From: Promicromonospora sp042731755
Lineage (GTDB): Bacteria > Actinomycetota > Actinomycetes > Actinomycetales > Cellulomonadaceae
Length of the DNA stretch: 64,000 nt
Direction of reading: 5' to 3'
Assembly (NCBI RefSeq): GCF_042731755.1
Contig: NZ_JBHWLR010000013.1
Location: forward strand, 112,602-176,601
The notes beneath the pieces were generated by a model. It worked only from the letters and a program-made list of their open reading frames with translations. It was not told the DNA's origin and did not search any database. Of this stretch, positions 34,801 to 42,330 are shown one piece after another. The position numbers and the translations under genes were made by a program. How positions within the stretch are numbered: position 1 is the first letter of the stretch; each line of letters starts with the position of its first letter.

Positions 34801-35900
34801 GGCTGCTGCCTCGCGTGACGCTGCAGCCGGAGCCCGCCCGGCGGGACCCGCGGCTCACGGCCCTGCTGGCCGAGCACGGGTACGAGGGGATCATGCGGCC
34901 GGCGCCGCTGCCGCGCACCGAGGCCCTGGTGCACTTCTCGCTCGTGGACGGGACCGGCATGCCCGACCCGGTCTCCGGCACCGTCGAGTCGACGAGCGCC
35001 GAGGTGGAGCGGGTGGTCGACCTGGCGATCGAGCACGCGATGACCCGGCCCGAGGAGACCTTCGGCATCGTGACCGTCACGGCCGCGCACGCCGACCGCA
35101 TCCGGGAGCGGCTGCTCGCCGAGGTCCGTGCCAACCCGGCGCTGGCGCCGTTCTTCGCGGGCTCGCGCCCCGAGCCCGTGGTGGTCGCCGACGTCACCGG
35201 CGTGGCCGGCCTGGCACGGGACACGATCGTGCTCACCCTCGGTTTCGGGCGGACGCCGCACGGGCGCGTGCTGCACCGGTTCGGCGTGCTGGGCGAGGCC
35301 GGCGGCGATGCGATGCTGCTCGGTTCGCTGGGAGCGGCGCGCAAGCGGCTGCACGTCGTGTCGTGCTTCCCGGCCTCCGACCTGGACGCCGAGCGGCTGC
35401 GCGGCCCCGGGCCCCAGATGCTGGCGCGGGTGCTGTCGTTCGCCCAGGAGCGCTCCGGCCTCGCCGACCAGGTGGAGATCGGCAACGGCGTGGACGTGGC
35501 GCGGTCCGTGGACCGGCTGGTCGTGGACCTGGGGGAGCGGCTGTGGCGCTCGGGCCTCGTGGTCGAGACCGACTACGGCCTGCCCGGCGGCGACCGCATC
35601 CCGCTCGCCGTCGGACACCCCGACCTGCCGGGCGAGCTGCTGGTGGCGGTCCTGACCGACGACGCCGCCTACGTGGCCGAGCCGTCGATCCGCGTGCGCG
35701 ACCGGCAGCTCGCCGAGCGGCTCGAACGGCTGGGCTGGGTGGTGGCGCAGGTGTGGTCCGCGGCCGCGTTCCTGGACCCGGACGCGGAGGGCGAGCGGCT
35801 GCGCCGAGTGGTGCTCGCGGTCCGGGACGCCCGGGTAGGCCTGTCCGGGGGCGTGCCGCCGGCCGCGGAGCTGATAGTCCCGCAGGTCCTGGACGACTAA
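31839..35900 (+). CDS. Large SF1 helicase-like protein with degenerate catalytic motifs
   Basis: 1353 residues. The layout resembles actinobacterial superfamily 1 helicases that carry a C-terminal Vsr-like endonuclease fold (MTES_1575 type). Expected motifs are recognisable but altered. Walker A, near residue 400, reads VDAPVGSDVAGTL without the Gly-Lys-Thr/Ser. Walker B, near 944, reads DLVILDAVQH with Ala where Glu is expected. Motif III reads VVVGDPRSASGTA, and motif VI reads LGSLGAARKRLHVVS. GFGRTPHGRVLHRFG (near 1136) is well kept. In the C-terminal domain (about 1220-1340) the usual acidic-Asp-Gly site appears as AVLTDDAAY. It is probably a structural or DNA-binding pseudoenzyme. GTG 31839 has TAGTTT six bases upstream (leaderless). 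Confidence 0.75.
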   Translation: MNAARRQTAAAPEISVDLSEELSAALKDENVDPAAELAASEAPGSTPDAVRDPMAESVAQWRAGLVRLAGGSSLADVGLLGEAVIDLSAAHPSGVAQLFAGRPTRLSNLVREAGALPTARRRARAVAARSAEHAQRYGVSPTYLAIGVATWTERPTAGGGTNAASDDMEALTRVLGPSSASSAASAAEPGGDSADSPADAPALTGSVPIVTLAMPAGGAPASDEDDQEPRVVRAPVILRPVMLTPRSDGEGDYDITLDPTAEINPVVARTLRAHGALLDPVALAKATFTLAGFNPTDVLDRVASLGSAVLGEFRLDRRVLVGTFVHPGQVLVDDLDELAPSLGDHEVVSALGGVDASVTKLGKVELPEPRVGDADPAHERGVGDLDPHQRHVVDALATGSHLFVDAPVGSDVAGTLSAVVAEANASGRSVLYVPGHRRAADALAARLDMLGLGGLLLDIAPVPTWRTSTSRRLLEAMAPAQERIDTDEVARVRDALIGSRAQLSGYIGALHRVREPWRVSAYDALQALARLTSERPAPATRVRLGSESVLALGAERRTELAADLERAAELGAFTLRSTSSPWFGAHILTDDDARSALARVTRLGEHTLPELRKQIEYVSKVTGLVEASTARQWGEQLAMLGGMRGTLDVFQPMVFERTAADMVQATASRKQRADQGAEMGWLERRRLKRRAREMVRPGVRVPDMHAALVEVQRQREVWQAQCPRGGWPTLPEGLAGVEETYEAVRIDLEALEPVLRSSQAGGELLDLDLFALVQRLASLSETQDALAPLPERTAVLRRLRASGLGELVDDLGERRVEADLVGPELELTWWSSVFEQILAVEPDLAGQDGAGLDALAGRFRELDRRHVDSLSAPVRAAVRAHLGAAMRDEREDAEGLYATLVGGGLSSMRDLVTGHGSTVRRLRPTWVSTPTMVPHLLPPERSADLVILDAVQHVPVEVVVPALARGRQIVVVGDPRSASGTAVRDLARLLPRVTLQPEPARRDPRLTALLAEHGYEGIMRPAPLPRTEALVHFSLVDGTGMPDPVSGTVESTSAEVERVVDLAIEHAMTRPEETFGIVTVTAAHADRIRERLLAEVRANPALAPFFAGSRPEPVVVADVTGVAGLARDTIVLTLGFGRTPHGRVLHRFGVLGEAGGDAMLLGSLGAARKRLHVVSCFPASDLDAERLRGPGPQMLARVLSFAQERSGLADQVEIGNGVDVARSVDRLVVDLGERLWRSGLVVETDYGLPGGDRIPLAVGHPDLPGELLVAVLTDDAAYVAEPSIRVRDRQLAERLERLGWVVAQVWSAAAFLDPDAEGERLRRVVLAVRDARVGLSGGVPPAAELIVPQVLDD

Positions 35901-35916
35901 CGCCGCTGCTCGGCGA

Positions 35917-35984
35917 CCCGTTGAGTGCTGGGTATTCGCGCTCTCGGAACGTTTCGACAGCGCAAATACCCAGCACTCAACGGG
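35917..35984. repeat. 26-bp palindrome, shared family with 11877
   Basis: Arms 35917-35942 and 35959-35984, one mismatch, 16-base loop. The outer part CGTTGAGTGCTGGGTAT matches the palindrome in the xylA-xylB gap. It lies 17 bases after the helicase-like stop and probably terminates it. Confidence 0.9.
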
Positions 35985-36013
35985 GCGGGCGGGGCGTAGG
36001 CGAGAATGGTGCG

Positions 36014-36256
36014 GTGAGCGAGTCCGAGAAACGAACTGCAGAGCCCGCACCGGCCGGCGCGACGGCCCGGCGGCGCGGGCCTCGGCGGGCCGTGCGGCGC
36101 GGGACCGAGCGGGAGGCCGTGCTCGGGGTGAGCGCCGACGAGCGTCCGGCCGGCTGGGGCGACGGGGCCGACGGCGGTCCCGGCTCGTCCGACGGCGGCG
36201 GGCACGGATCGAACGACGACCAGCTCCGCCGCGACGTCCCGCCGCACTGGGGCTGA
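36014..36256 (+). CDS. Small basic-acidic actinobacterial protein
   Basis: 80 residues starting at GTG 36014 with GAGAAT six bases upstream (leaderless pattern). An Arg-rich block (TARRRGPRRAVRRG) is followed by a Gly/Asp-rich stretch and the ending DQLRRDVPPHWG, an ending seen in small conserved actinobacterial proteins. Function unknown. It follows the helicase-like gene on the same strand. Confidence 0.65.
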   Translation: MSESEKRTAEPAPAGATARRRGPRRAVRRGTEREAVLGVSADERPAGWGDGADGGPGSSDGGGHGSNDDQLRRDVPPHWG

Positions 36257-36282
36257 CGCGCGGGACGCGTCGTGCGGGCGGG

Positions 36283-36720
36283 TCAGTTGGAGCTGTTGTC
36301 CGACCGCGCGCCCGACGAAGCGCCGGCCTGGACGCGGAGCAGGTCGCGGATCTCGGTGAGCAGCACGACCTCCTCGGCGAGGGCCTCCTCGACGACCTCC
36401 TCCTCCGCGGGCTTGCGCAGGGACTTCAGCTTGTTGATCGGGAGGACGACCAGGAAGTAGATCGCCGCGGCGACGATCAGGAAGTTCAGGACTGCCTGGA
36501 GAAAGTCGCCGATGCTGAAGTTGGCATTGTTGATCGTGAAGTGGCCGACGCCGGAGATGTTCGGCTGTCCGAAGACGGCCGCGATCAGCGGGTTGATGAT
36601 GCCGTTGAGCAGGCCGGACACGACCGCCGTGAACGCTGTGCCGATCGCGATACCGACCGCAAGGTCGATCACGTTGCCGCGAGCGATGAAGTCTTTGAAG
36701 CCGTTGAGCAGGTTGCGCAT
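36283..36720 (-). CDS. mscL: Large-conductance mechanosensitive channel
   Basis: 145 residues: cytosolic MRNLLNGFKDFIARGNVIDLAVG start, first membrane helix AIGTAFTAVVSGLLNGIINP lining the pore, a Gly/Asn-rich loop and second helix LNFLIVAAAIYFLVV, followed by the conserved LRKP and an acidic C-terminal bundle. It opens on hypo-osmotic shock to release solutes. Position next to the Ruc-like gene matches the mycobacterial Rv0985c-Rv0996 neighbourhood. Confidence 0.95.
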   Translation of the reverse strand: MRNLLNGFKDFIARGNVIDLAVGIAIGTAFTAVVSGLLNGIINPLIAAVFGQPNISGVGHFTINNANFSIGDFLQAVLNFLIVAAAIYFLVVLPINKLKSLRKPAEEEVVEEALAEEVVLLTEIRDLLRVQAGASSGARSDNSSN

Positions 36721-36883
36721 GGGATCCCCCTGGGTGTCTCACGTTGGTGTGGGTCGGCGATGGCCGGAACCTCGACGGAGATTGTGGTGGAAATTCCGGT
36801 TAGGCGCATGTGCAACCGGACATTCGCTCCGCATGAGCGGTGCCGTTCTTGGCCAAATGTCCCTGACCGATTACGCGATTCGT

Positions 36884-37750
36884 CTACGGCACCAGCACCG
36901 CTGTCACCGAGCCCCAGCCCGAGACCGCCGACAGCTCCGGAGCCTCCTCGGGTGTCACCGCGACGAGCGTGACCGGACCCTCGCCGTCGGACACGGGGCC
37001 GAGCAGCCCGCCGGCGTCCTTCGGCTCGCGCCCGGCGGGTACGGGCAGCACGCGCGCGTCCCGGGCGAGGTATCGGGGCTCGCCGTCCGGCTCGCTGCCC
37101 GACGTCGTCCCAGCGAGCAGGTCCACGCGGTCGCCGGGTCGGAGCAGGGCGGCCACGGCGTCGTCGGACAGACGGACCGGCACCACCACCGTGCCGCGCG
37201 GGGCGGCGGCGGAGACGCCGTCGTCGGACACGAGGGAGGCGTGCAGCGGAGCACCCTCCGGCAGCCCGACGACGGCGGCGCGGCCCAGCAGCTCCCGCAC
37301 CGAGTGCAGGGCGCCGGGCGGGGCGAGGTCGGCCGCGACGGCGCGCACCGCGACGTCTTCCCTGGTCAGCTGGGTTCCGGGCGCTACAGCACGGGCCGTG
37401 ACGGCCACGTCGACCGTCGGGGGCGGCGGCGGGCGCAGCAGGTGGACCGTCAGGGTTGCGGCGAGGCCGAACAGGGCGGCCGCGAGGGCGAACCGCCAGC
37501 GCCACAGGATGCGCCGTGCCCGCCGGGTTGTCGGCGAACCGGGTCGGCCACGACGAGGCGGGCCTGGCCGGGACAGCAGGACGGCGAGGCCGGTGCGCGG
37601 CGGCCGGCGTGATGTGCCGGCCCGGTTCCACGAGGCGCTTGGGTCGGCGTCGCGCGGAGCAGCCCGTGCGCCCCACGGCGTGCGCTGTCCGGTGCCGCGC
37701 GGTGCGCCGTGGCGTGCGGACGGTTCGGCGAGCGTGTCGAGAAGTCCCAT
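36884..37750 (-). CDS. SAF-domain protein, CpaB/RcpC-like
   Basis: 288 residues: a long Arg/Pro-rich cytosolic N-terminus (about 1-75), one membrane segment (RFALAAALFGLAATLTVHLL), and an extracytoplasmic SAF domain (TVDVAVTARAVAPGTQLTRE) followed by GTVVVPVRLSDDAVAALLRPGDRVDLL, as in Flp pilus assembly protein CpaB. No other pilus genes are present, so this may be a stand-alone envelope protein. ATG 37750 is assumed from the MGLLDTLAE start. Confidence 0.75.
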   Translation of the reverse strand: MGLLDTLAEPSARHGAPRGTGQRTPWGARAAPRDADPSASWNRAGTSRRPPRTGLAVLLSRPGPPRRGRPGSPTTRRARRILWRWRFALAAALFGLAATLTVHLLRPPPPPTVDVAVTARAVAPGTQLTREDVAVRAVAADLAPPGALHSVRELLGRAAVVGLPEGAPLHASLVSDDGVSAAAPRGTVVVPVRLSDDAVAALLRPGDRVDLLAGTTSGSEPDGEPRYLARDARVLPVPAGREPKDAGGLLGPVSDGEGPVTLVAVTPEEAPELSAVSGWGSVTAVLVP

Positions 37751-37965
37751 GCCGCCGACGTTAGGCAGGCGGTACGGGGTCGCGGGGCCGTCGTCGGGCA
37801 ACCTGTGCACGAAGGAGCGAAAACCGCGCCTGTGGTCGGGCTCGCGCGCCTGGAAACCCGTCAGGCGTGCCGGTCGACCGGCCGCAGCACGTCTGGATCA
37901 GAATGTTGGCCACGGCGTCGGCCTGTCGCCGCGGTATTGGCGCGTCGTTGCGATGCCAGGACCTC

Positions 37966-38057
37966 GCGCCGAGGTCGGCAGGTCGCTGCCAGGTCGGCAG
38001 TCGGCATCGAGGTCGGCACAGCACTGTGCCGACCTGGATGCGAAGTGCCGACCTCGG
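37966..38057. repeat. Cluster of AGGTCGGCA repeats and palindromes in a gene-free gap
   Basis: The 400-base gap 37751-38148 has no convincing gene. It holds AGGTCGGCA three times on the plus strand (about 37972, 37991, 38010) and twice in inverse orientation (about 38027, 38047). AGGTCGGCACA (38010-38020) with TGTGCCGACCT (38025-38035) is an 11-bp perfect hairpin. Confidence 0.7.
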
Positions 38058-38148
38058 CGGACCTGCCTGCTCGAACTGCCGATCTCGCGGGGTCCGGGCG
38101 CCCGGACTGCCGGCGGCGCCGCCCCGACGGGCGGCGCCCCGGATCACC

Positions 38149-38508
38149 TCAGGACGAGGCGGCCTTCGACGAGCTCGAACCGCTCGACCCGGTGGACGAG
38201 GAGCTCGACGAGCTCGACGACGAGCCCGAGGACGACCCGGAGGAGCCCGATCCCGAGTCCGAGGACGAGGACGACGAGCCCGACGAGGACGACTCCGACT
38301 TGCCCGCCTTCACCGTGCTGCTCGTCGACGTGCTGCGCGAGTCGGTGCGGTAGAAGCCGGAACCCTTGAAGGTGACCCCCACGGAGCTGAACACCTTGCG
38401 CAGCCTGCCCTGGCACTCGGGGCAGACGGTCAGCGACTCGTCCTTGAACTCCTGGTGGATGTCGAACGCGTGGCCGCAGTCGGCACACCGGTACGCGTAG
38501 GTGGGCAC
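38149..38508 (-). CDS. FmdB-type zinc-ribbon protein, Ruc-like redox-regulated chaperone
   Basis: 119 residues. The N-terminal zinc ribbon has four cysteines (YRCADCGH and TVCPECQG: Cys8, 11, 29, 32), then GVTFKGSGFYRTD, and a 60-residue tail made almost only of Ser and Gly. This is the layout of mycobacterial Rv0991c (Ruc), a chaperone switched on when the zinc cysteines are oxidised. GTG 38508 is preferred: AGAGGAG five bases upstream and the family start VPTYAYRC. A CIRCE operator lies 59 bases upstream, so HrcA heat-shock control is likely. Confidence 0.85.
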   Translation of the reverse strand: MPTYAYRCADCGHAFDIHQEFKDESLTVCPECQGRLRKVFSSVGVTFKGSGFYRTDSRSTSTSSTVKAGKSESSSSGSSSSSSDSGSGSSGSSSGSSSSSSSSSSTGSSGSSSSKAASS

Positions 38509-38566
38509 GTGCACTCCTCTGGGACGTCAGGGCGGCCGGGGCGTCGCGCGCTCACAGGACCGTCGC

Positions 38567-38593
38567 CTGGCACTCGGGGTTTCCGAGTGCCAA
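38567..38593. promoter_or_regulatory. CIRCE (HrcA) operator
   Basis: CTGGCACTC-N9-GAGTGCCAA matches the CIRCE consensus TTAGCACTC-N9-GAGTGCTAA with the exact nine-base spacer; the third-position changes are compensatory. It lies between the divergent Ruc-like and penicillin acylase genes, nearer to the former. Confidence 0.85.
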
Positions 38594-38693
38594 TAGTAAC
38601 GGTCGAGCGGCGGGGGATAGTCCCAGGATCTCCCGAGGCTGTTCACCCAAGCACGTTCACCCAAGCCCTGGGGCGGACGGTAGTCTCCACTGC

Positions 38694-41363
38694 GTGTCCG
38701 CGACCACTCCCGCCGAGCCAGTAGAGCCCGTCGAAAAAGCCCCGTCCACCGGTGCACGGCCCGCCAAGCGCCGTCGGACTCGCACCACCCGTGTCCGCCA
38801 GTTCCTGGTCGGAACCACGGTCGTCGTCCTGCTGGCGCTGGTCGCCGTGACGACCTTCGGATGGCTCACCGCACGCCGTCCGCTGCCGGAGCACTCCGGG
38901 GAGGTGCAGGTCGAGGGGCTGAGCGCGGACGTGCGCGTGAGCCGCGACGCCCAGGGCGTGCCGCAGATCTATGCCGACACCGCCGAGGACCTGTTCCGGG
39001 CGCAGGGCTACGTGCACGCGCAGGACCGCTTCTTCGAGATGGACTACCGCCGCCACGTGACCGCGGGCCGCCTGGCCGAGCTGGTCGGCAACAACGCCGA
39101 CGCGATCCAGGCCGACAAGGTCACACGCACCTTCGGCTGGCGGCACGTCGCCGAGGAGGAGTTCAACATCCTCGACGACGAGACCCGTCAGTACCTCCAG
39201 GCCTACGCGGACGGCGTGAATGCCTACCTCGAGAACCGCAGCCCCGGCGAGACGGCCGTGGAGTACACGGTGCTCGACGTCAGCGTCGAGGTGAACGAGC
39301 CGGAGCCGTGGGACCCGATCGACTCGCTGGCCTGGCTCAAGGCCATGGCCTGGGACCTGCGCAGCAACTACGACGACGAGCTCGACCGGGCGCTGGCCTA
39401 CAGCACGCTGGACGACGCCTCGCGCGTGGCGGAGCTGTTCCCGGCCTACTCCGGCACCGGCAACGCGCCGATCCTCGACGCGGCCGAGGCGGGGGCGCAG
39501 GCGAACGCGCCGGCGGGCACCGAGACGGCGTCCGCCACCGAGGAGGTCTACGGGAGCACGGACCTCGCCGACGCCCTCGCATCGGCGCAGAAGGCGCTCG
39601 ACGCCGTGCCGGTGCAGATCGCACGCGGTGAGGGCACGGGCTCGAACTCGTGGGTGGTCTCGGGGCAGTACACGGAGTCGGGCAAGCCGCTGCTGGCCAA
39701 CGACCCGCACCTCGACCTCGCCGCGCCCGGCATCTGGGCGCAGGTCGGCCTGCACTGCAACCAGGTGGGCCCGGAGTGCCCCTACGACGTGTCCGGCTTC
39801 TCGTTCTCCGGCTTCCCGGGCGTGATCATCGGCCACAACGCCGACATCTCCTGGGGTCTGACCAACATGGGCGCCGACGTCACCGACTTCTTCATCGAGC
39901 GCGTCCGCAACGACACGTACCTGCGTGGCGCGGACGAGTGGGTCCCGATGGAGAAGGAGACGGAGGTCATCCGGGTCGACGGCGGCAGCCCGGTCGACCT
40001 GGAGGTCAGGCGCACCGTGCACGGCCCGATCATCTCGACCGTGATGGACGAGGCGCAGATGGACGCCGTGCGCAGCTCGCCCACGGAGACCGGCACCGAG
40101 CTGGGCCAGTACGAGATCTCGCTCCAGTGGACGGCGCTCCAGCCCGGCCACACCGCGGACGCCGTGTTCGCGATGAACCGGGCCAAGACCCCCGCCGACA
40201 TGAAGGCGGCGGCCGCGAAGTTCGAGGTCCCGGCCCAGAACATCGTGTTCGCGACGACGGACGGGCACATCGGCTACCAGGCGCCGGGCAAGATCCCGGT
40301 GCGCGCGAGCGTCCCGGGCGCCGTCGAGTCGGACGGCACCTGGCCGCGTCCCGGCTGGGACGCCCGCTACGACTGGACCGGCTTCGTGGACCCGGCGCAG
40401 ATGCCCGGCGTGGTGGACCCGAAGGAAGGGTTCATCGTCGCGGCGAACCAGGCGGTGCTGCCCGGCGGCAACGGCCCGTTCATCAGCCGCGACTGGGACT
40501 ACGGCTACCGCTCGGAGCGCATCCGCACCCTGATCAGCGACCGGATCGCGGAGGGCCGCAAGCTGACGGCCGCCGACATGTCCGAGTTCCAGATGGACCA
40601 GTGGAGCGTGTTCGCCGACACCCTGGTGCCCGTGCTCCTCGAGGTGAAGGTCCCGGCGGGCTACGACTCGGACGGTCAGGCCCTCCTGGCCGACTGGGAC
40701 TACTCCATGGACGAGGACTCCGCCGCCGCGGCCTACTTCGCGGCGGTCTGGCGCAACCTCCTGCGCACCACCTTCAACGACGAGCTGCCCCAGTCCATGT
40801 GGCCCGACGGCGGCAGCCGCTGGCTCGCCGTCATCCAGGGCATGCTCGACAACCCGAACGACGCCTTCTGGGACGACCAGTCCACGGTGGCGGTCGTCGA
40901 GAGCCGGGACCAGGTGCTGACGGAGGCGCTGACCAGCGCCCGCCAGGACCTCACGGTCGAGCTCGGCAAGGACACCAGCGACTGGGAGTGGGGCACGCTG
41001 CACCAGCTCCGGCTGCAGCACCTGGTGCTCGGCGGCCCGGGCGTCCCGGCTCCGATCTCGACCTACATGAACCCGGCCCCGGTCAAGGTCGGTGGCGGCT
41101 CCTCGATCGTGAACGCGACGTCCTGGGACGCGGCCAGCGGCAGCTTCGAGGTGACCAGCGGCCCGTCGATGCGCATGGTCGTCGACCTCGCCGACCTGGA
41201 CGCCTCCACCTGGGTGGTCGTGACCGGCACGTCGGCGCACCCGGCGTCGCCGCACTACGACGACCAGCTCGGCGCGTGGGCGGCGGGGGAGACCTTCCCG
41301 TGGCCGTTCACCACCGAGGCCGTGGGGCGCGCCTCCGAGGACGAGCAGACCCTGACGCCGTAG
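38694..41363 (+). CDS. Penicillin acylase family N-terminal-nucleophile hydrolase
   Basis: 889 residues. An N-terminal membrane anchor or signal (about 38-60) is followed by the alpha-chain region (VSRDAQGVPQIYADTAEDLF, GYVHAQDRFFEMD), a spacer, and the self-cleavage site EGTGSNSWVVSG, in which Ser317 after Gly316 would become the beta-chain nucleophile. GHNADISWGLTNMG and MEDPHLDL-type region NDPHLDLAAPGIW are conserved. Such enzymes hydrolyse amides, including beta-lactam side chains or acyl-homoserine lactones. Substrate unknown; probably membrane-bound, facing outside. GTG 38694 has TAGTCT seven bases upstream (leaderless). Confidence 0.9.
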   Translation: MSATTPAEPVEPVEKAPSTGARPAKRRRTRTTRVRQFLVGTTVVVLLALVAVTTFGWLTARRPLPEHSGEVQVEGLSADVRVSRDAQGVPQIYADTAEDLFRAQGYVHAQDRFFEMDYRRHVTAGRLAELVGNNADAIQADKVTRTFGWRHVAEEEFNILDDETRQYLQAYADGVNAYLENRSPGETAVEYTVLDVSVEVNEPEPWDPIDSLAWLKAMAWDLRSNYDDELDRALAYSTLDDASRVAELFPAYSGTGNAPILDAAEAGAQANAPAGTETASATEEVYGSTDLADALASAQKALDAVPVQIARGEGTGSNSWVVSGQYTESGKPLLANDPHLDLAAPGIWAQVGLHCNQVGPECPYDVSGFSFSGFPGVIIGHNADISWGLTNMGADVTDFFIERVRNDTYLRGADEWVPMEKETEVIRVDGGSPVDLEVRRTVHGPIISTVMDEAQMDAVRSSPTETGTELGQYEISLQWTALQPGHTADAVFAMNRAKTPADMKAAAAKFEVPAQNIVFATTDGHIGYQAPGKIPVRASVPGAVESDGTWPRPGWDARYDWTGFVDPAQMPGVVDPKEGFIVAANQAVLPGGNGPFISRDWDYGYRSERIRTLISDRIAEGRKLTAADMSEFQMDQWSVFADTLVPVLLEVKVPAGYDSDGQALLADWDYSMDEDSAAAAYFAAVWRNLLRTTFNDELPQSMWPDGGSRWLAVIQGMLDNPNDAFWDDQSTVAVVESRDQVLTEALTSARQDLTVELGKDTSDWEWGTLHQLRLQHLVLGGPGVPAPISTYMNPAPVKVGGGSSIVNATSWDAASGSFEVTSGPSMRMVVDLADLDASTWVVVTGTSAHPASPHYDDQLGAWAAGETFPWPFTTEAVGRASEDEQTLTP

Positions 41364-41380
41364 CGGCGTCGGACGCCCGC

Positions 41381-41434
41381 CCTGACGCCGTCCGGCACCC
41401 GCCGGGCGGCGTCAGGCGCTTGCCGGACGGCGTC
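41381..41434. terminator. Overlapping alternative hairpins between convergent genes
   Basis: GACGCCGTCCGGCA (41384-41397) pairs with 41421-41434 (14 bp, perfect), while CCTGACGCCG (41381-41390) can instead pair with 41407-41416. The two folds are mutually exclusive. They lie between penicillin acylase and the cyclo-ligase gene. Confidence 0.65.
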
Positions 41435-41458
41435 CGGCGTCGCCCCGCCGGAGCGGCG

Positions 41459-42103
41459 TCAGCCCAGCCAGCGCCAGTCGGTCGTGGTGGCGACGGCGTG
41501 GACCGGGATGTCGTGCTCCTCGCGCGGCAGCGGGTGGTCCGCGGCGTCGTACACCTCCTCGGGGAAGACGACGGCGACGACCTTCGCGCCCGGCCGCAGG
41601 TGGGTCAGCGCGCGGTCGTACCAGCCGCCGCCCTGCCCGAGCCGCACCCCGCGGGTGTCGACGGCGAGAGCGGGCGCCAGGACGACGTCGGCCAGCTTGA
41701 CGGCGTCCGTGCCCAGCGCGGGGCCGCCGGGCTCCGGAGGGCGGCCGGGGGCGCGCTCCAGGAGGTCGTCCGGGCCCGTGTAGTCGGCCCAGTCGCGGGC
41801 GAGGCCGGCGCCGAGCACGGGCAGCAGGGCGCGGACGCCGCGGCCCGCCAGGCGGTCCAGGAGCGGCAGCATGCCGGGCTCGGCGCTGCGGGCCGCGTAC
41901 GCAGCGACGCACCCGGCGTCGCGCACCTCGGGGATGGACTCGATGACGTCGGCGAACATCTCGGCGGCCTCCGCCCGGCGCCGGGCGGACCGCACGCCGC
42001 GCTGGGCGCGGATCGCGCGGCGGAGCTCCTCCTTGGCGTCGCCCGTCTCCATCCCGGGATGGACGGGGTAGGGCTGTGGCGTCGGAACAGAGATGCCGCT
42101 CAT
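41459..42103 (-). CDS. 5-formyltetrahydrofolate cyclo-ligase
   Basis: 214 residues. ATP-dependent conversion of 5-formyl- to 5,10-methenyl-tetrahydrofolate. Signature region VVLAPALAVDTRGVRLGQGG followed by GWYDRAL near residues 155-180, and the N-terminal KEELRRAIRAQR helix. The ATG at 42103 has CACAAT seven bases upstream (leaderless). Neighbouring RimJ, GLPR-like, MscL and Ruc-like genes match the mycobacterial gene order. Confidence 0.92.
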   Translation of the reverse strand: MSGISVPTPQPYPVHPGMETGDAKEELRRAIRAQRGVRSARRRAEAAEMFADVIESIPEVRDAGCVAAYAARSAEPGMLPLLDRLAGRGVRALLPVLGAGLARDWADYTGPDDLLERAPGRPPEPGGPALGTDAVKLADVVLAPALAVDTRGVRLGQGGGWYDRALTHLRPGAKVVAVVFPEEVYDAADHPLPREEHDIPVHAVATTTDWRWLG

Positions 42104-42330
42104 GACCGCTATTGTGCCAAGACTCCGAGACTGGATTGTTACGAACGGCGCACGAAGAAGGCGAGAACATGACCGAGCGGCTGCTCGACGGGTCACAGGC
42201 CACCGAGCGTGGTAGACCCTCCTCCAGCGAGGGAAACCTCACGGGGCGTGGCAGGGGGCGAACGATGTTGCCGTCGAGTAGGTCGGACGTGCCGGAAGGC
42301 ACCACGGGAAAGTTTGTGAAGGGGTGGACG

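Noticed and set aside
36884..37750. Flp/Tad pilus locus
   Set aside because: Only the SAF/CpaB-like protein is present; no pilin, ATPase or secretin genes are near it.
42104..42330. Riboswitch or leader peptide before the RimJ-type gene
   Set aside because: Weak hairpins only; no match to a known conserved motif.
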